Below, piece after piece: positions 29,067 to 37,189 of a DNA stretch of 64,000 nt. Location: NCBI RefSeq assembly GCF_021654115.1, contig NZ_JAIWJF010000005.1:124001-188000 (forward strand), in the 5' to 3' direction. Position 1 is the first letter of the stretch, and every line of letters begins with the position of its first letter. Source of the DNA: Furfurilactobacillus milii (GTDB taxonomy: Bacteria > Bacillota > Bacilli > Lactobacillales > Lactobacillaceae). The position numbers were made by a program, and so were the translations under genes. Below the pieces are notes generated by a model. That model did no database searches and had not been told where the DNA came from. It was given only the letters and a program-made list of their open reading frames with translations.

Positions 29067-30065
29067 ATGTTAAAACTAGGAATCATTGGCACGAACTGGA
29101 TTACGCAGCAATTTGTTGAGGCCGCTGCGGCCAGCAAAGAATATGAACTGACAAGTGTTTACTCACGCCACAAAGAAAGCGGTAAGACGTTTGCCGACAA
29201 GAACGGTGGTCAAGTTTACACAGATTTAGACAAGTTTTTTAACGATGGTGATTTTGACGTTGTTTACATTGCGTCACCGAACAGTTTGCATTTTGCCCAA
29301 ACGTTGAAGGCAATTGATGCGGGCAAACAGATTATTGTAGAAAAACCGATTGTTTCCAACCCAGATGAATTTGCACAGATGAAGGCTGCTTTAGCCAAGC
29401 ATCCTGAAATTCACGTGTTTGAAGCAGCACGTCACATTCATGAACACAATTTCCGTGCAATTCGCAAACAGTTAGCTAGCATGGAGACTATTAGTGGGGC
29501 AACCTTGACCTATATGAAGTATTCATCACGTTACGATGAATATCTGGCGGGCAAGGATCCAAATGTCTTCACGACAACATTTAGTGGTGGTGCCCTACAG
29601 GATCTCGGGGTCTACGTTGTGTATGACGCTGTTACTTGGTTTGGCAAGCCTAATCGGGTTCACTACTACGCCACGCCATTACGAACTGGTGCAGATGGTA
29701 AAGGAGTCGCTGTATTAGGTTATGATGGCTTTGACGTCACCCTGAACATTGGTAAAAATACGAATTCGTACCTACCATCAGAGATCTATGGCGTTAAAGA
29801 TACGATTGTGATGGATAATGCGGCCGAATTGACTTCTGTTATTTACCATGCAGCTGATGGTTCGACGAAGCGGATTTCTGAAGAACCTGACGATAATCCG
29901 ATGATCGCTGAAGCAAAAGATTTTGCGACCGTGATTAACGATCCTAAGAATCCAGACAATGTCCGTCATTATCAGACATGGCTTCATTTGAGTGAAATTG
30001 TTAACAGCGTGTTGTTTGACCTGCGTCGCAAGGCTAGCATCGTCTTTCCAGCCGACAATAAATAG
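29067..30065 (+). CDS. Gfo/Idh/MocA family oxidoreductase
   Basis: 332 residues. N-terminal Rossmann fold (LKLGIIGTNWITQQFV), VYIASPNSLHFAQTLKAI and the catalytic EKPIVSN block, followed by the C-terminal alpha/beta substrate domain. NAD(P)-dependent; the substrate cannot be read from sequence. ATG 29067 follows CGGAGG (29051-29056); the longer frame from 28998 precedes that site. Followed by a helicase gene after 15 bases. Confidence 0.92.
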   Translation: MLKLGIIGTNWITQQFVEAAAASKEYELTSVYSRHKESGKTFADKNGGQVYTDLDKFFNDGDFDVVYIASPNSLHFAQTLKAIDAGKQIIVEKPIVSNPDEFAQMKAALAKHPEIHVFEAARHIHEHNFRAIRKQLASMETISGATLTYMKYSSRYDEYLAGKDPNVFTTTFSGGALQDLGVYVVYDAVTWFGKPNRVHYYATPLRTGADGKGVAVLGYDGFDVTLNIGKNTNSYLPSEIYGVKDTIVMDNAAELTSVIYHAADGSTKRISEEPDDNPMIAEAKDFATVINDPKNPDNVRHYQTWLHLSEIVNSVLFDLRRKASIVFPADNK

Positions 30066-30080
30066 AAACGAGTATTATAG

Positions 30081-31469
30081 ATGAACAAAGAATTTGAAGC
30101 ACATTTTAGTGAGTTGGGCTATACTCAACCCACTGCAATTCAAACGGGCGTTGAAGCACCGCTCACAAACGGTGAAAACATTGTTGGGTTAGCACCTACC
30201 GGCTCTGGTAAAACAGTTGCTTTTGCGTTGCCGTTATTGGCTAAGATTTTGCCTGGTGATGGCACACAATTGCTAATCCTCGCGCCAAGTCAAGAACTGG
30301 CACAGCAAACAACGCGTGTGATGCGTGATTGGGCTGCTATTATTGGCGTGAATGTTGCTGCGTTGACTGGTGGTGCCAATGTCAAACGGCAGATTGAACG
30401 TTTGAAAAAGAATCCGGAAGTCGTTGTTGGTACGCCTGGTCGGGTGCTCAACTTACTTGACGATCATCGTTTGAAGGCGCACTTGCTGACAAGTATCGTC
30501 ATTGATGAGGCCGATGAGTTGTTAGCTGGTGAAACACGGACTGACGTGGAAGACATTATTCGTGAAGCGCCTGGCGATGTTCAACTGAGTTTTTTCTCTG
30601 CAACGAAATCAGAAGCACTCGATCAGCTAACCAGTGAATTCGGTATTGAAGTGACCACCGTTGATGTGCGTGATATTGATGAAACCCAGGGACAAGTTAA
30701 GCACGGTCTGATGACTTTACCAGCCAACCAACGGGCGGTGATGTTACGCCGTTTTTCTCGCATTCCAGGATTTCAGGCACTGGTGTTTTTCAATCAGTTA
30801 GGTGAATTGGAACGGGCAGCTGCTTCAATGCGCCATGAACATGTAGCAGCGGTTTCTTTAGCAGGTAAGCAACGGCAAGTGCAGCGTGCTGATGCGATGC
30901 GTGATTTTCGTAATGGCAAAGTTAAGTTTCTGTTGACGACCGATGTTGCAGCTAGGGGACTGGATATTCCAAATTTGCCAGCAGTCATCAATTACGATCT
31001 GCCCGGCTCACTGGTAACGTATACGCACCGTGTTGGCCGGACTGGGCGAATGGGTGCTAGTGGTCTTGTCATTAACTTTGGGAATGATCATGATATTCGT
31101 AGCCTAAAGCAAGTGTTGCGGGGAAGTGATTACCAACTTCAGCCACTGTACTTTGCTCATAATGCGTTTGTCGATGAACGACCACAACGTGTAGAATCTG
31201 TTGGTAGTGTTGCAAAAAAGACAGCCCGTCCTGAGCAAGGCAATAAGGCTAAAGTGCGTAGTGGTGAAAAGCCTGGTAGCACTAGCGGTGCCGTTAGCGC
31301 TACGGCAAAACCAAATCCTCAACGTGCCAAGGCTATGAATCATTCATCTAAGAAGAATGATTCGGCTAAAGTACAGGCAGCTTCGAAGAAATCACATACG
31401 CATAAAAAGCATTCGAAGAACAAAGGAATGCGGCACAAACATCAACTGAAGAATCAGGAAGGAAAATAA
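30081..31469 (+). CDS. DEAD-box RNA helicase
   Basis: 462 residues with the full motif set: Q motif (GYTQPTAIQ), Walker A APTGSGKT, DEAD in VIDEADELL, SAT in FFSATKS, and HRVGRTGRMG. The last ~90 residues are Lys/Arg/Ser-rich and disordered, as in CshB-type helicases for ribosome assembly or cold adaptation. Weak ribosome site; close to the oxidoreductase upstream and 4 bases from the tautomerase downstream. Confidence 0.93.
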   Translation: MNKEFEAHFSELGYTQPTAIQTGVEAPLTNGENIVGLAPTGSGKTVAFALPLLAKILPGDGTQLLILAPSQELAQQTTRVMRDWAAIIGVNVAALTGGANVKRQIERLKKNPEVVVGTPGRVLNLLDDHRLKAHLLTSIVIDEADELLAGETRTDVEDIIREAPGDVQLSFFSATKSEALDQLTSEFGIEVTTVDVRDIDETQGQVKHGLMTLPANQRAVMLRRFSRIPGFQALVFFNQLGELERAAASMRHEHVAAVSLAGKQRQVQRADAMRDFRNGKVKFLLTTDVAARGLDIPNLPAVINYDLPGSLVTYTHRVGRTGRMGASGLVINFGNDHDIRSLKQVLRGSDYQLQPLYFAHNAFVDERPQRVESVGSVAKKTARPEQGNKAKVRSGEKPGSTSGAVSATAKPNPQRAKAMNHSSKKNDSAKVQAASKKSHTHKKHSKNKGMRHKHQLKNQEGK

Positions 31470-31473
31470 CGTT

Positions 31474-31857
31474 ATGCCATTAGTACGAGTTGACCTCCAA
31501 CGAGGCCGTAGTAAATCAGAATTGAAGGCCATTTTAGATTCAGAGCATAAAATCTTAGTCCAAGATTTTGGTGTTCCTTTGAGGGATCGTTACCAAATTG
31601 TGACGCAACATGATCCAGAAGAAATGGAAATTGAGGATACCGGGTTTGGCATCGACAGAACAGACAAGTTCGTGATGATTCAAATCACCATGCGTGGTGG
31701 CCGGACTGAAACGCAGAAACGAACATTCTATGAAGACCTCGTTAAAGAACTTCAAAGCAGTGCTGGTATCGAGCCAAACGATGTAATGGTGGTCATCTCA
31801 GAAAATGGCAGTCCTGACTGGTCATTCGGAAATGGTGCCGCACAGTTTTTAAATTAG
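31474..31857 (+). CDS. Tautomerase-superfamily protein
   Basis: 127 residues beginning MPLVRVDL, with Pro2 that acts as the catalytic base in 4-oxalocrotonate tautomerase relatives, and the longer single-chain form (VMIQITMRGGRTETQKR, NDVMVVISENGSPDWSFGNG) of the Tautomerase_2 group. Substrate unknown. Last gene of the 29067-31857 cluster. Confidence 0.85.
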   Translation: MPLVRVDLQRGRSKSELKAILDSEHKILVQDFGVPLRDRYQIVTQHDPEEMEIEDTGFGIDRTDKFVMIQITMRGGRTETQKRTFYEDLVKELQSSAGIEPNDVMVVISENGSPDWSFGNGAAQFLN

Positions 31858-31868
31858 TGTATACTAAA

Positions 31869-31898
31869 AAACGGTTCATCCATTAAGGTGAATCGTTT
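31869..31898 (+). terminator. Weak hairpin before tRNA-Arg
   Basis: AAACGGTTCA (31869-31878) pairs with TGAATCGTTT (31889-31898) with one wobble; short T tract only. Confidence 0.45.
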
Positions 31899-31903
31899 CG
31901 TCT

Positions 31904-31976
31904 GTCCCTATAGTTTAACTGGATAAAACCGCCGCCTCCTAAGCGGCTGCTCCCAGTTCGAGTCTGGGTGGGGACA
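31904..31976 (+). tRNA. tRNA-Arg (anticodon CCT)
   Basis: 73-base cloverleaf: acceptor GTCCCTA/TGGGGAC, anticodon stem GCCGC/GCGGC around CTCCTAA (anticodon CCT, reads AGG), T arm with GTTCGAGTC. The CCA end is not encoded. A protein gene follows only 30 bases later without a terminator. Confidence 0.93.
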
Positions 31977-32006
31977 TTTATCTTATCTTATTGGAGTAAT
32001 GAGAAA

Positions 32007-32297
32007 ATGGCAGATAATGATACGATTGTGGACTACTTAGTTGATGCAATTGAGCGCAATGGTAAGGCCAAAAAGGTGCTTAAGAACGATAAAGCACGGT
32101 CCATCGCCTATGTGGCAAAAATGGGCGAGCCAAACTTCAGCAGTAAAGAGTTAGTAAGCTTAATGCTGAAGGGGATGCAGGCTGGCATCATCGAATTTGT
32201 TCGGTCAGAGCCCCGCTTCGAGTGGAATGAGACGGATTTTCCTGTATTATTAATGGCTAGTTCAAAGGCCAAAGACGCGTTCGTTAAGCTTTTATGA
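32007..32297 (+). CDS. Small conserved hypothetical protein
   Basis: 96 residues, soluble, mixed charge, not recognised (starts MADNDTIVDYLVDAIERNG). ATG 32007 follows TTGGAG; the longer frame starting at 31968 would begin inside the tRNA and is rejected. Ends before a very strong terminator. Confidence 0.7.
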   Translation: MADNDTIVDYLVDAIERNGKAKKVLKNDKARSIAYVAKMGEPNFSSKELVSLMLKGMQAGIIEFVRSEPRFEWNETDFPVLLMASSKAKDAFVKLL

Positions 32298-32300
32298 TAT

Positions 32301-32350
32301 AAAAGACGAGCATTCTGAAATCATTGAAGATTTCAGGATGCTCGTCTTTT
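32301..32350. terminator. Very strong bidirectional terminator
   Basis: 22-bp stem, 32301-32322 with 32329-32350 (one imperfect position), six-base loop, A and T runs at both ends; serves converging genes. Confidence 0.92.
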
Positions 32351-32369
32351 GACTGCTAGGACTCAAACA

Positions 32370-33176
32370 TTAATCCATGTAAGCCCAGTGGTTGATTGGG
32401 CCATATTTGTGACCAACTTCAATTTGGTTAGCAATCGAGACGTTAACATATTGTTTGGCAATCGTAATGGCTTCCTTAACGGATTTATCCTTAGCCAATT
32501 CGGCAGTAATGCATGCAGATAACGAGTCACCCGTGCCGTTAACACGGTCTGTATGAATGTAAGGTGCGCTGAGCCAGAAGTGTTCGCCATTCTCAAGAAG
32601 GACTAGATCACGGACTTCTGTTTGATCGGCATCACTATGTTGTCCCTTGATCATGACGTTCTTAGCACCCATCGTGTGCAATTTTTTAGCCGCGGTTAAC
32701 ATGTCTTCATCTGTTTCAATGACCATATCAACCAACTTTTGCGCCTCAAAAAAGTTTGGTGTAATCACTGCTGCTAAGGGAACTAGCTGTTCGCGTAACG
32801 TTTCGAACGCAGCCGTTTCTAGCAACATTGCGCCGTGTTTAGTGACGATAACGGGATCCACGACTAGCGGTCCAAAATCGACACGTTTGTAATTGGCCAC
32901 AACGTTATTGATCAATTCGGCATCGGCCAACATGCCTGTTTTGGCGGCCTTTAAATCAAAATCATCTGCTAAGGATGTAAATTGTTGGTTAATGAAGTCG
33001 GTCGGCATTGATGTGGATGCCTGAATGCCATACGAGTTGCCAGCGACACATGCTGTGACGATGGACATGCCGTAAACGTTGCGGGTGAAGAATGTGTTTA
33101 AGTCTGCCTGTAAACCTGCACTGCCATCGGAATCAGAACCGGCAATGGTGACAACTTGTGGAAATTCATTTGCCAT
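32370..33176 (-). CDS. pdxK: Pyridoxine/hydroxymethylpyrimidine kinase
   Basis: 268-residue ThiD/PdxK-type ribokinase-fold kinase: TIAGSDSDGSAGLQADLNTF at the N terminus, VVDPVIVTKHGAML, and the catalytic DRVNGTGDSLSACI. In lactobacilli these usually phosphorylate pyridoxine, pyridoxal or HMP for vitamin salvage; the exact substrate is not certain. Start ATG 33176 after GCGAGG. Confidence 0.88.
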   Translation of the reverse strand: MANEFPQVVTIAGSDSDGSAGLQADLNTFFTRNVYGMSIVTACVAGNSYGIQASTSMPTDFINQQFTSLADDFDLKAAKTGMLADAELINNVVANYKRVDFGPLVVDPVIVTKHGAMLLETAAFETLREQLVPLAAVITPNFFEAQKLVDMVIETDEDMLTAAKKLHTMGAKNVMIKGQHSDADQTEVRDLVLLENGEHFWLSAPYIHTDRVNGTGDSLSACITAELAKDKSVKEAITIAKQYVNVSIANQIEVGHKYGPINHWAYMD

Positions 33177-33318
33177 TTCATAAAACCTCGCTTTTCAATT
33201 GGTGTTGGTGATAGCGTAGCACAATCCAAATCAACTGCGACAGTCTTTTTAATCAGTTTTTGTGTGAGGTGGACAAATTTTCATTTTTGTCTATGTTTGC
33301 CTAATTAGATCGAAAGTG

Positions 33319-33367
33319 TTGACAAATATTTAGGCACCTATATAATAGCCGATGTTAGGTACCTAAC
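33319..33367 (+). promoter_or_regulatory. marR promoter with two operators
   Basis: Consensus promoter TTGACA (33319-33324), 16-base spacer, TATAAT (33341-33346). A perfect 14-base palindrome GTTAGGTACCTAAC (33354-33367) overlaps the transcription start, and a related half-perfect copy TTAGGCACCTA (33330-33340) fills the spacer. Typical of a self-repressed MarR gene. Confidence 0.8.
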
Positions 33368-33389
33368 TAACAATCTTTGGAGGAAAATT

Positions 33390-34004
33390 ATGAATACTGA
33401 AAAAAACGATGAATTGTTTAGAACATTTATGGATTTAACAAAACAGATGCAGCGGTATGGGTTTGCGACTCGTGGACAACAGCACGGCCGTCACCATGGA
33501 TTTAGTCGAGGCCGATTGTTACAACTGATCTCGGATCATGATAATGTCACACAGAGTGAACTAGCTGAGTTGCTGGACATTCGTCCATCTTCTTTATCAG
33601 AAATGCTGAGTAAGCTTTCTGATGGGGGATTGATTGAACGACATGCTGACGAAAACGACAAACGAATTACGCACGTCGTTCTCACTGAGACAGGACGTAA
33701 ACGTTTAGCGGAACGCAAGCAAACAACGGATGAGTATCTGACAGGCTTGTTCGATGGTTTGACTGATGAGGAGACACAACAGTTACAACAGTTGTTGGCC
33801 AAACTTGACGGTTCGCTAAAAGATAAGTTGGCAGATATGGATGACGCACCGGAGCCTGAATTTGGCTCATTCGCTGGTCCTGCAGGCCACTTTGGCCGTC
33901 GTTCATTTAATGACCGCAATGGTTTTGATCCTCGTGGTCAGGGGTTCAATCGTCAACATCACGATAACTCAGACATGGGCATGATGAACGGTTTCTGGCG
34001 TTAG
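33390..34004 (+). CDS. MarR family regulator with Gly/Arg/His-rich tail
   Basis: 204 residues. Winged helix (VTQSELAELLDIRPSSLSEMLSKLSDGGLIERHADENDKR) and dimer helices to about residue 145, then an extra low-complexity tail of about 50 residues (FGRRSFNDRNGFDPRGQGFN). ATG 33390 after GGAGG. Its promoter carries two operator-like repeats, so autoregulation is likely. The target is not obvious; a small membrane protein gene converges on it. Confidence 0.92.
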   Translation: MNTEKNDELFRTFMDLTKQMQRYGFATRGQQHGRHHGFSRGRLLQLISDHDNVTQSELAELLDIRPSSLSEMLSKLSDGGLIERHADENDKRITHVVLTETGRKRLAERKQTTDEYLTGLFDGLTDEETQQLQQLLAKLDGSLKDKLADMDDAPEPEFGSFAGPAGHFGRRSFNDRNGFDPRGQGFNRQHHDNSDMGMMNGFWR

Positions 34005-34016
34005 TTTAACAAACGC

Positions 34017-34060
34017 AAAAGAGTGGTTACTGATATTATTTTTCAGTAACCACTCTTTTT
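34017..34060. terminator. Bidirectional terminator after marR
   Basis: 17-bp perfect stem AAAAGAGTGGTTACTGA (34017-34033) with its complement (34043-34059). Confidence 0.92.
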
Positions 34061-34079
34061 ACATATATAATTGCAGATC

Positions 34080-34280
34080 CTATGCTTTCGGCGCAAAAAC
34101 GTCCTCCAGCATTGCAAATGAAATGAATGAGACGCCCGCCAAGAGAAGACCGGCAATAATGCCAACAACCAACCCCGTGACGACTTGCCCAGCAATCAGT
34201 CCATACAGTAGGCCAATCAAAATGATAAGTGGTAAAACACTGCCAGAAATCCAAACAATAAGTGAATCATCGCGTTGCAT
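34080..34280 (-). CDS. Small two-segment membrane protein
   Basis: 66 residues after choosing ATG 34280 behind GGGGGA. Two hydrophobic segments (VLPLIILIGLLYGLIAG and VVTGLVVGIIAGLLLAG). No family recognised. Converges on marR. Confidence 0.65.
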   Translation of the reverse strand: MQRDDSLIVWISGSVLPLIILIGLLYGLIAGQVVTGLVVGIIAGLLLAGVSFISFAMLEDVFAPKA

Positions 34281-34431
34281 GATAAATCCCCCTTGTATAA
34301 TGATGACATAGTGTGACAAACACTGAACCCACCTATGTTGTATCATATTAACGAATAGAAAACGGAATTCTAAGAAAAAACGGTTTCATTTCTTAGAGAA
34401 TAAATGATTTTATAATGGAGCAAACAATTTA

Positions 34432-35064
34432 ATGAAAGAATTAACAGCGGATTTCTTTTCAGGACGGCCAACAGAACAAATTGCCAAGGATTTACTGGGT
34501 GTCACATTGACGCGAAAAATGGACGATGGTGTAGTTGGTGGTGTTATCGTCGAGACCGAGGCTTATTTGGGCGATCAAGATACAGCTGCACATGCTTTCG
34601 GTCATCGAAAGAGCAAGGCTAATGCAGCCTTGTTTTCAGATCCTGGTACGCTGTATTTTTATACAATGCGTGGGCTAATCCTTATGAATCTTATCTGTCA
34701 GCCGTCGGGTACACCACAAGGAGTTTTACTGCGGGCGCTCGAACCAACTGTCGGTACAAGAATGATGGAACAAAATCGTCATAGAACAGGCGTTGATATT
34801 GCAAATGGGCCGGCTAAACTAACAGCAGCGATGGGGATAGGCACGTTGAAGTACAATGACATGTTACTGAGTCTGTCTCCCTTCAGCCTGAGCATTAGTG
34901 GCCAGTATCAACCGCAGCAAATTGTGAGTGCTGCTCGGGTTGGTGTCAGTGAAGGGGAATGGCACGACCGACAGCTTCGGTTTTATGTCGAAGGAAATCC
35001 TTATGTCTCGGGGATGAAGAAGAAAGAAATGGATTGGGATAATCACGGTTGGACGAATGACTAG
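34432..35064 (+). CDS. DNA-3-methyladenine glycosylase (AAG family)
   Basis: 210 residues of the Aag/MPG family that removes alkylated purines in base excision repair. FFSGRPTEQIAKDLLGVTL, the active-site Glu in VIVETEAYLGDQDTAAHA, and GPAKLTAAMGI are clear. TATAAT lies at 34411-34416, only 15 bases ahead of the start. Full length for the bacterial family. Confidence 0.93.
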   Translation: MKELTADFFSGRPTEQIAKDLLGVTLTRKMDDGVVGGVIVETEAYLGDQDTAAHAFGHRKSKANAALFSDPGTLYFYTMRGLILMNLICQPSGTPQGVLLRALEPTVGTRMMEQNRHRTGVDIANGPAKLTAAMGIGTLKYNDMLLSLSPFSLSISGQYQPQQIVSAARVGVSEGEWHDRQLRFYVEGNPYVSGMKKKEMDWDNHGWTND

Positions 35065-35128
35065 TTGGTTGCGATAACGACATCTAAAATAATAAATACC
35101 TAAGTTTTACTTATGAAGGGTCGACACG

Positions 35129-35157
35129 TTGCTGTCAAAGTCGTAAATTGTTATATT
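35129..35157 (+). promoter_or_regulatory. Candidate promoter of gtrA copy 1
   Basis: TTGCTG (35129-35134), 17-base spacer, TATATT (35152-35157). Confidence 0.45.
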
Positions 35158-35190
35158 AGTTGATTAAATAAGGAAGTTGGAATTCTCTAA

Positions 35191-35613
35191 ATGGCAACTT
35201 TAGTAAAGTTATTTAAAAAGTATCAGTCTCAGATTGCCTATCTTTTTTTTGGTGGCGTTACAACGGTAGTAAACATAGTTGTTTTCGCAGTTGCTAATAG
35301 TTGGTGGCATTGGAATTATCAGGTGGCAAACATTTTGGCTTGGTTGCTGTCAGTTCTCGTTGCTTACATTACAAATAAGCTATGGGTTTTCTCATCACAT
35401 GCAAAAGGTTTTCGTGAAAACATGAGGGAAATAACTTCCTTTTTTGGTTTTCGAATATTAACACTGCTTTTTGAAGTGGTCATTCTGTTCGTAGGGATTA
35501 CATTACTACACGGCAATAATATTTTGGTGAAAATTATTGATCAAGTTATCGTTATTGTTTCGAACTACTTCTTTAGTAAGTGGTACATTTTTAAAACAAA
35601 TGATTTTGACTAG
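35191..35613 (+). CDS. GtrA family membrane protein (copy 1)
   Basis: 140 residues, four membrane segments; GtrA signature around YQVANILAWLLSVLVAYITNKLWVF. GtrA proteins are thought to flip or deliver undecaprenyl-linked sugars for glycan decoration. Related to copy 2 at 36629-37042, with which it flanks the brkB-like gene. No glycosyltransferase partner adjoins it. Confidence 0.9.
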   Translation: MATLVKLFKKYQSQIAYLFFGGVTTVVNIVVFAVANSWWHWNYQVANILAWLLSVLVAYITNKLWVFSSHAKGFRENMREITSFFGFRILTLLFEVVILFVGITLLHGNNILVKIIDQVIVIVSNYFFSKWYIFKTNDFD

Positions 35614-35622
35614 TATAGTTTT

Positions 35623-35657
35623 TAAAGCGTGCCCTCGTCGGACATGCTTTTTTTGTT
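35623..35657 (+). terminator. Terminator after gtrA copy 1
   Basis: AAAGCGTG paired with CATGCTTT (one wobble), loop CCCTCGTCGGA, followed by TTTT. Confidence 0.75.
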
Positions 35658-35722
35658 TTGAAGAACAGTGTGGTTTAATTAGATAAGGCAAAATCGACTT
35701 AAAGTGTGAACAGGGGTTAACA

Positions 35723-36610
35723 ATGAAACGTTTCTTTAAAATTTTTATGCGCCGATTTAGCAATGCAGAAGTTAGCAACTCAGCGGTAATATTGGCGTGG
35801 TATTCACTATTATCAATCTTTCCTGCCGTGATTGTAATTGGAAACTTATTGCCTATCTTTGGTATCAATGCGCGAACAGTTTTGGATTATTTACAGACTG
35901 CTGTCCCAGCAGATGTCTATAGAACTTTGGCACCAGCAATTTTATCTTTTCTCCAACGAGGAAGCGGCAGTTTGCTGTCAATTGGGGCGGTTGTTGCTTT
36001 GTGGTCTACGAGTCAGGTGGTGGCCGCTTTTCAGCGAACGGTCAATCAGGCCTACGGCGTCGGTGAAAACCAGAATGCGATTGCTAACAGATTGTTTTCC
36101 TTTATGTGGATGATCTTAGTTATCGTAATCATGGCGATAATTATTCTGTTCTTCACTCTAGGACAGGTTGTTGTTAAGCAGTTAACACCGTTACTACATT
36201 TAAGTCACAATATTACGAGTGTAGTTAGTTCATTGAAATGGCCAGTTACGTTAAGCCTACTTTTTGTTCTATTGTTACTTCTGTACTACTTTTTGCCAAA
36301 CGCAAGATTAAAATGGCGATACGTTTGGGTTGGTGCACTACTTTCGACAGTTGCCTGGTTGTCTTTATCACAGTTATTCTCGTTGTATGTGGACTACTTT
36401 GCAAAGTCAGTCACTACGTATAAGACAGTGGGTTCTGTTATTGTCATTATGATGTGGTTAGACTTTTCGGGCATCGTTATATTAACAGGATCAGTCCTAA
36501 ATGCTTCAATTCAAGAGTTCTTTAGTGGCAAGATTATTGAAAGCCGTCAGTCGCTGCACTGGATAACTAAAATTTGGCGTAAAAACAACAAGCGTTCCGA
36601 TGATGAGTAA
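35723..36610 (+). CDS. YihY/BrkB family membrane protein
   Basis: 295 residues with about six membrane segments; ALWSTSQVVAAFQRTVNQAYGV and WLSLSQLFSLYVDYFAKSVTTYKTVGSVIVIMMWLDFSGIVIL are characteristic of YihY. Formerly annotated as ribonuclease BN in error; true role unknown. ATG 35723 after AGGGG. Its stop lies inside the downstream terminator stem. Confidence 0.92.
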   Translation: MKRFFKIFMRRFSNAEVSNSAVILAWYSLLSIFPAVIVIGNLLPIFGINARTVLDYLQTAVPADVYRTLAPAILSFLQRGSGSLLSIGAVVALWSTSQVVAAFQRTVNQAYGVGENQNAIANRLFSFMWMILVIVIMAIIILFFTLGQVVVKQLTPLLHLSHNITSVVSSLKWPVTLSLLFVLLLLLYYFLPNARLKWRYVWVGALLSTVAWLSLSQLFSLYVDYFAKSVTTYKTVGSVIVIMMWLDFSGIVILTGSVLNASIQEFFSGKIIESRQSLHWITKIWRKNNKRSDDE

Positions 36611-36630
36611 TCAACGGAACGCTTGTTTTT
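36589..36630. terminator. Terminator overlapping the brkB stop codon
   Basis: CAAGCGTTCC (36589-36598) pairs with GGAACGCTTG (36616-36625), then TTTTT. The reverse strand also has a T run, so it may serve gtrA copy 2. Confidence 0.82.
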
Positions 36631-37042
36631 AATTTACAGTTTTAAAAATATACCAACGTGAAAATGCGTAGTTTGCAATATTCGTTATACATTGATCGAC
36701 GAGCTTAACTAATACGTCATTACCTTTTAGCAAACTAATACCGATGAAAAGAATGATAATGTCCATCAAAAGTGTTACAACTCGAAAGAAATAAAATGAC
36801 CACATTTCCTTCATAAGATCTTTGAGTGTTGAGGCATGGGTTGCGAACACCCATAGCTTGTTTGTACAAAATGCAAAGGTTGTTGCTAAGAACCAGCCAA
36901 TTGCGTTAGCAACTTGATAGTTCATTGGCGTCCAGACATCTAAAATCGTAAAGACTGACAGGTTTATAAGGAAAGCGCACGTTCCCCAAACGACATATTC
37001 AATTATGGATTGGTGTTTTTGACACCACGTTTTTATGAACAT
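36629..37042 (-). CDS. GtrA family membrane protein (copy 2)
   Basis: 137 residues, four membrane segments; same core as copy 1 (MNYQVANAIGWFLATTFAFCTNKLWVFATHA). ATG 37042 after GGAAGGAT. Lies next to the large choline-binding phosphoesterase gene on the same strand, but a terminator (37127-37165) separates them. Confidence 0.9.
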   Translation of the reverse strand: MFIKTWCQKHQSIIEYVVWGTCAFLINLSVFTILDVWTPMNYQVANAIGWFLATTFAFCTNKLWVFATHASTLKDLMKEMWSFYFFRVVTLLMDIIILFIGISLLKGNDVLVKLVDQCITNIANYAFSRWYIFKTVN

Positions 37043-37126
37043 GTGCGTATCCTTCCAATTCTTAAACGATGTTTTGTTTCAACCTGCAGCTTGATTACTA
37101 TATTATAACCAAATAGTTTGAGTAAG

Positions 37127-37165
37127 AAAAGTGGTGTGAACAATGTCGCACCATGTTCACACCAC
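37127..37165 (-). terminator. Terminator of the choline-binding phosphoesterase gene
   Basis: On the minus strand a perfect 12-bp stem (GTGGTGTGAACA/TGTTCACACCAC; 37131-37142 with 37154-37165) followed by TTTT. Confidence 0.82.
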
Positions 37166-37189
37166 CATAAAACAAGCGAATTCAGTTAA

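Noticed and set aside
31968-32006. Upstream extension of the small gene after the tRNA
   Set aside because: It would begin inside the tRNA acceptor arm; ATG 32007 has a ribosome site.
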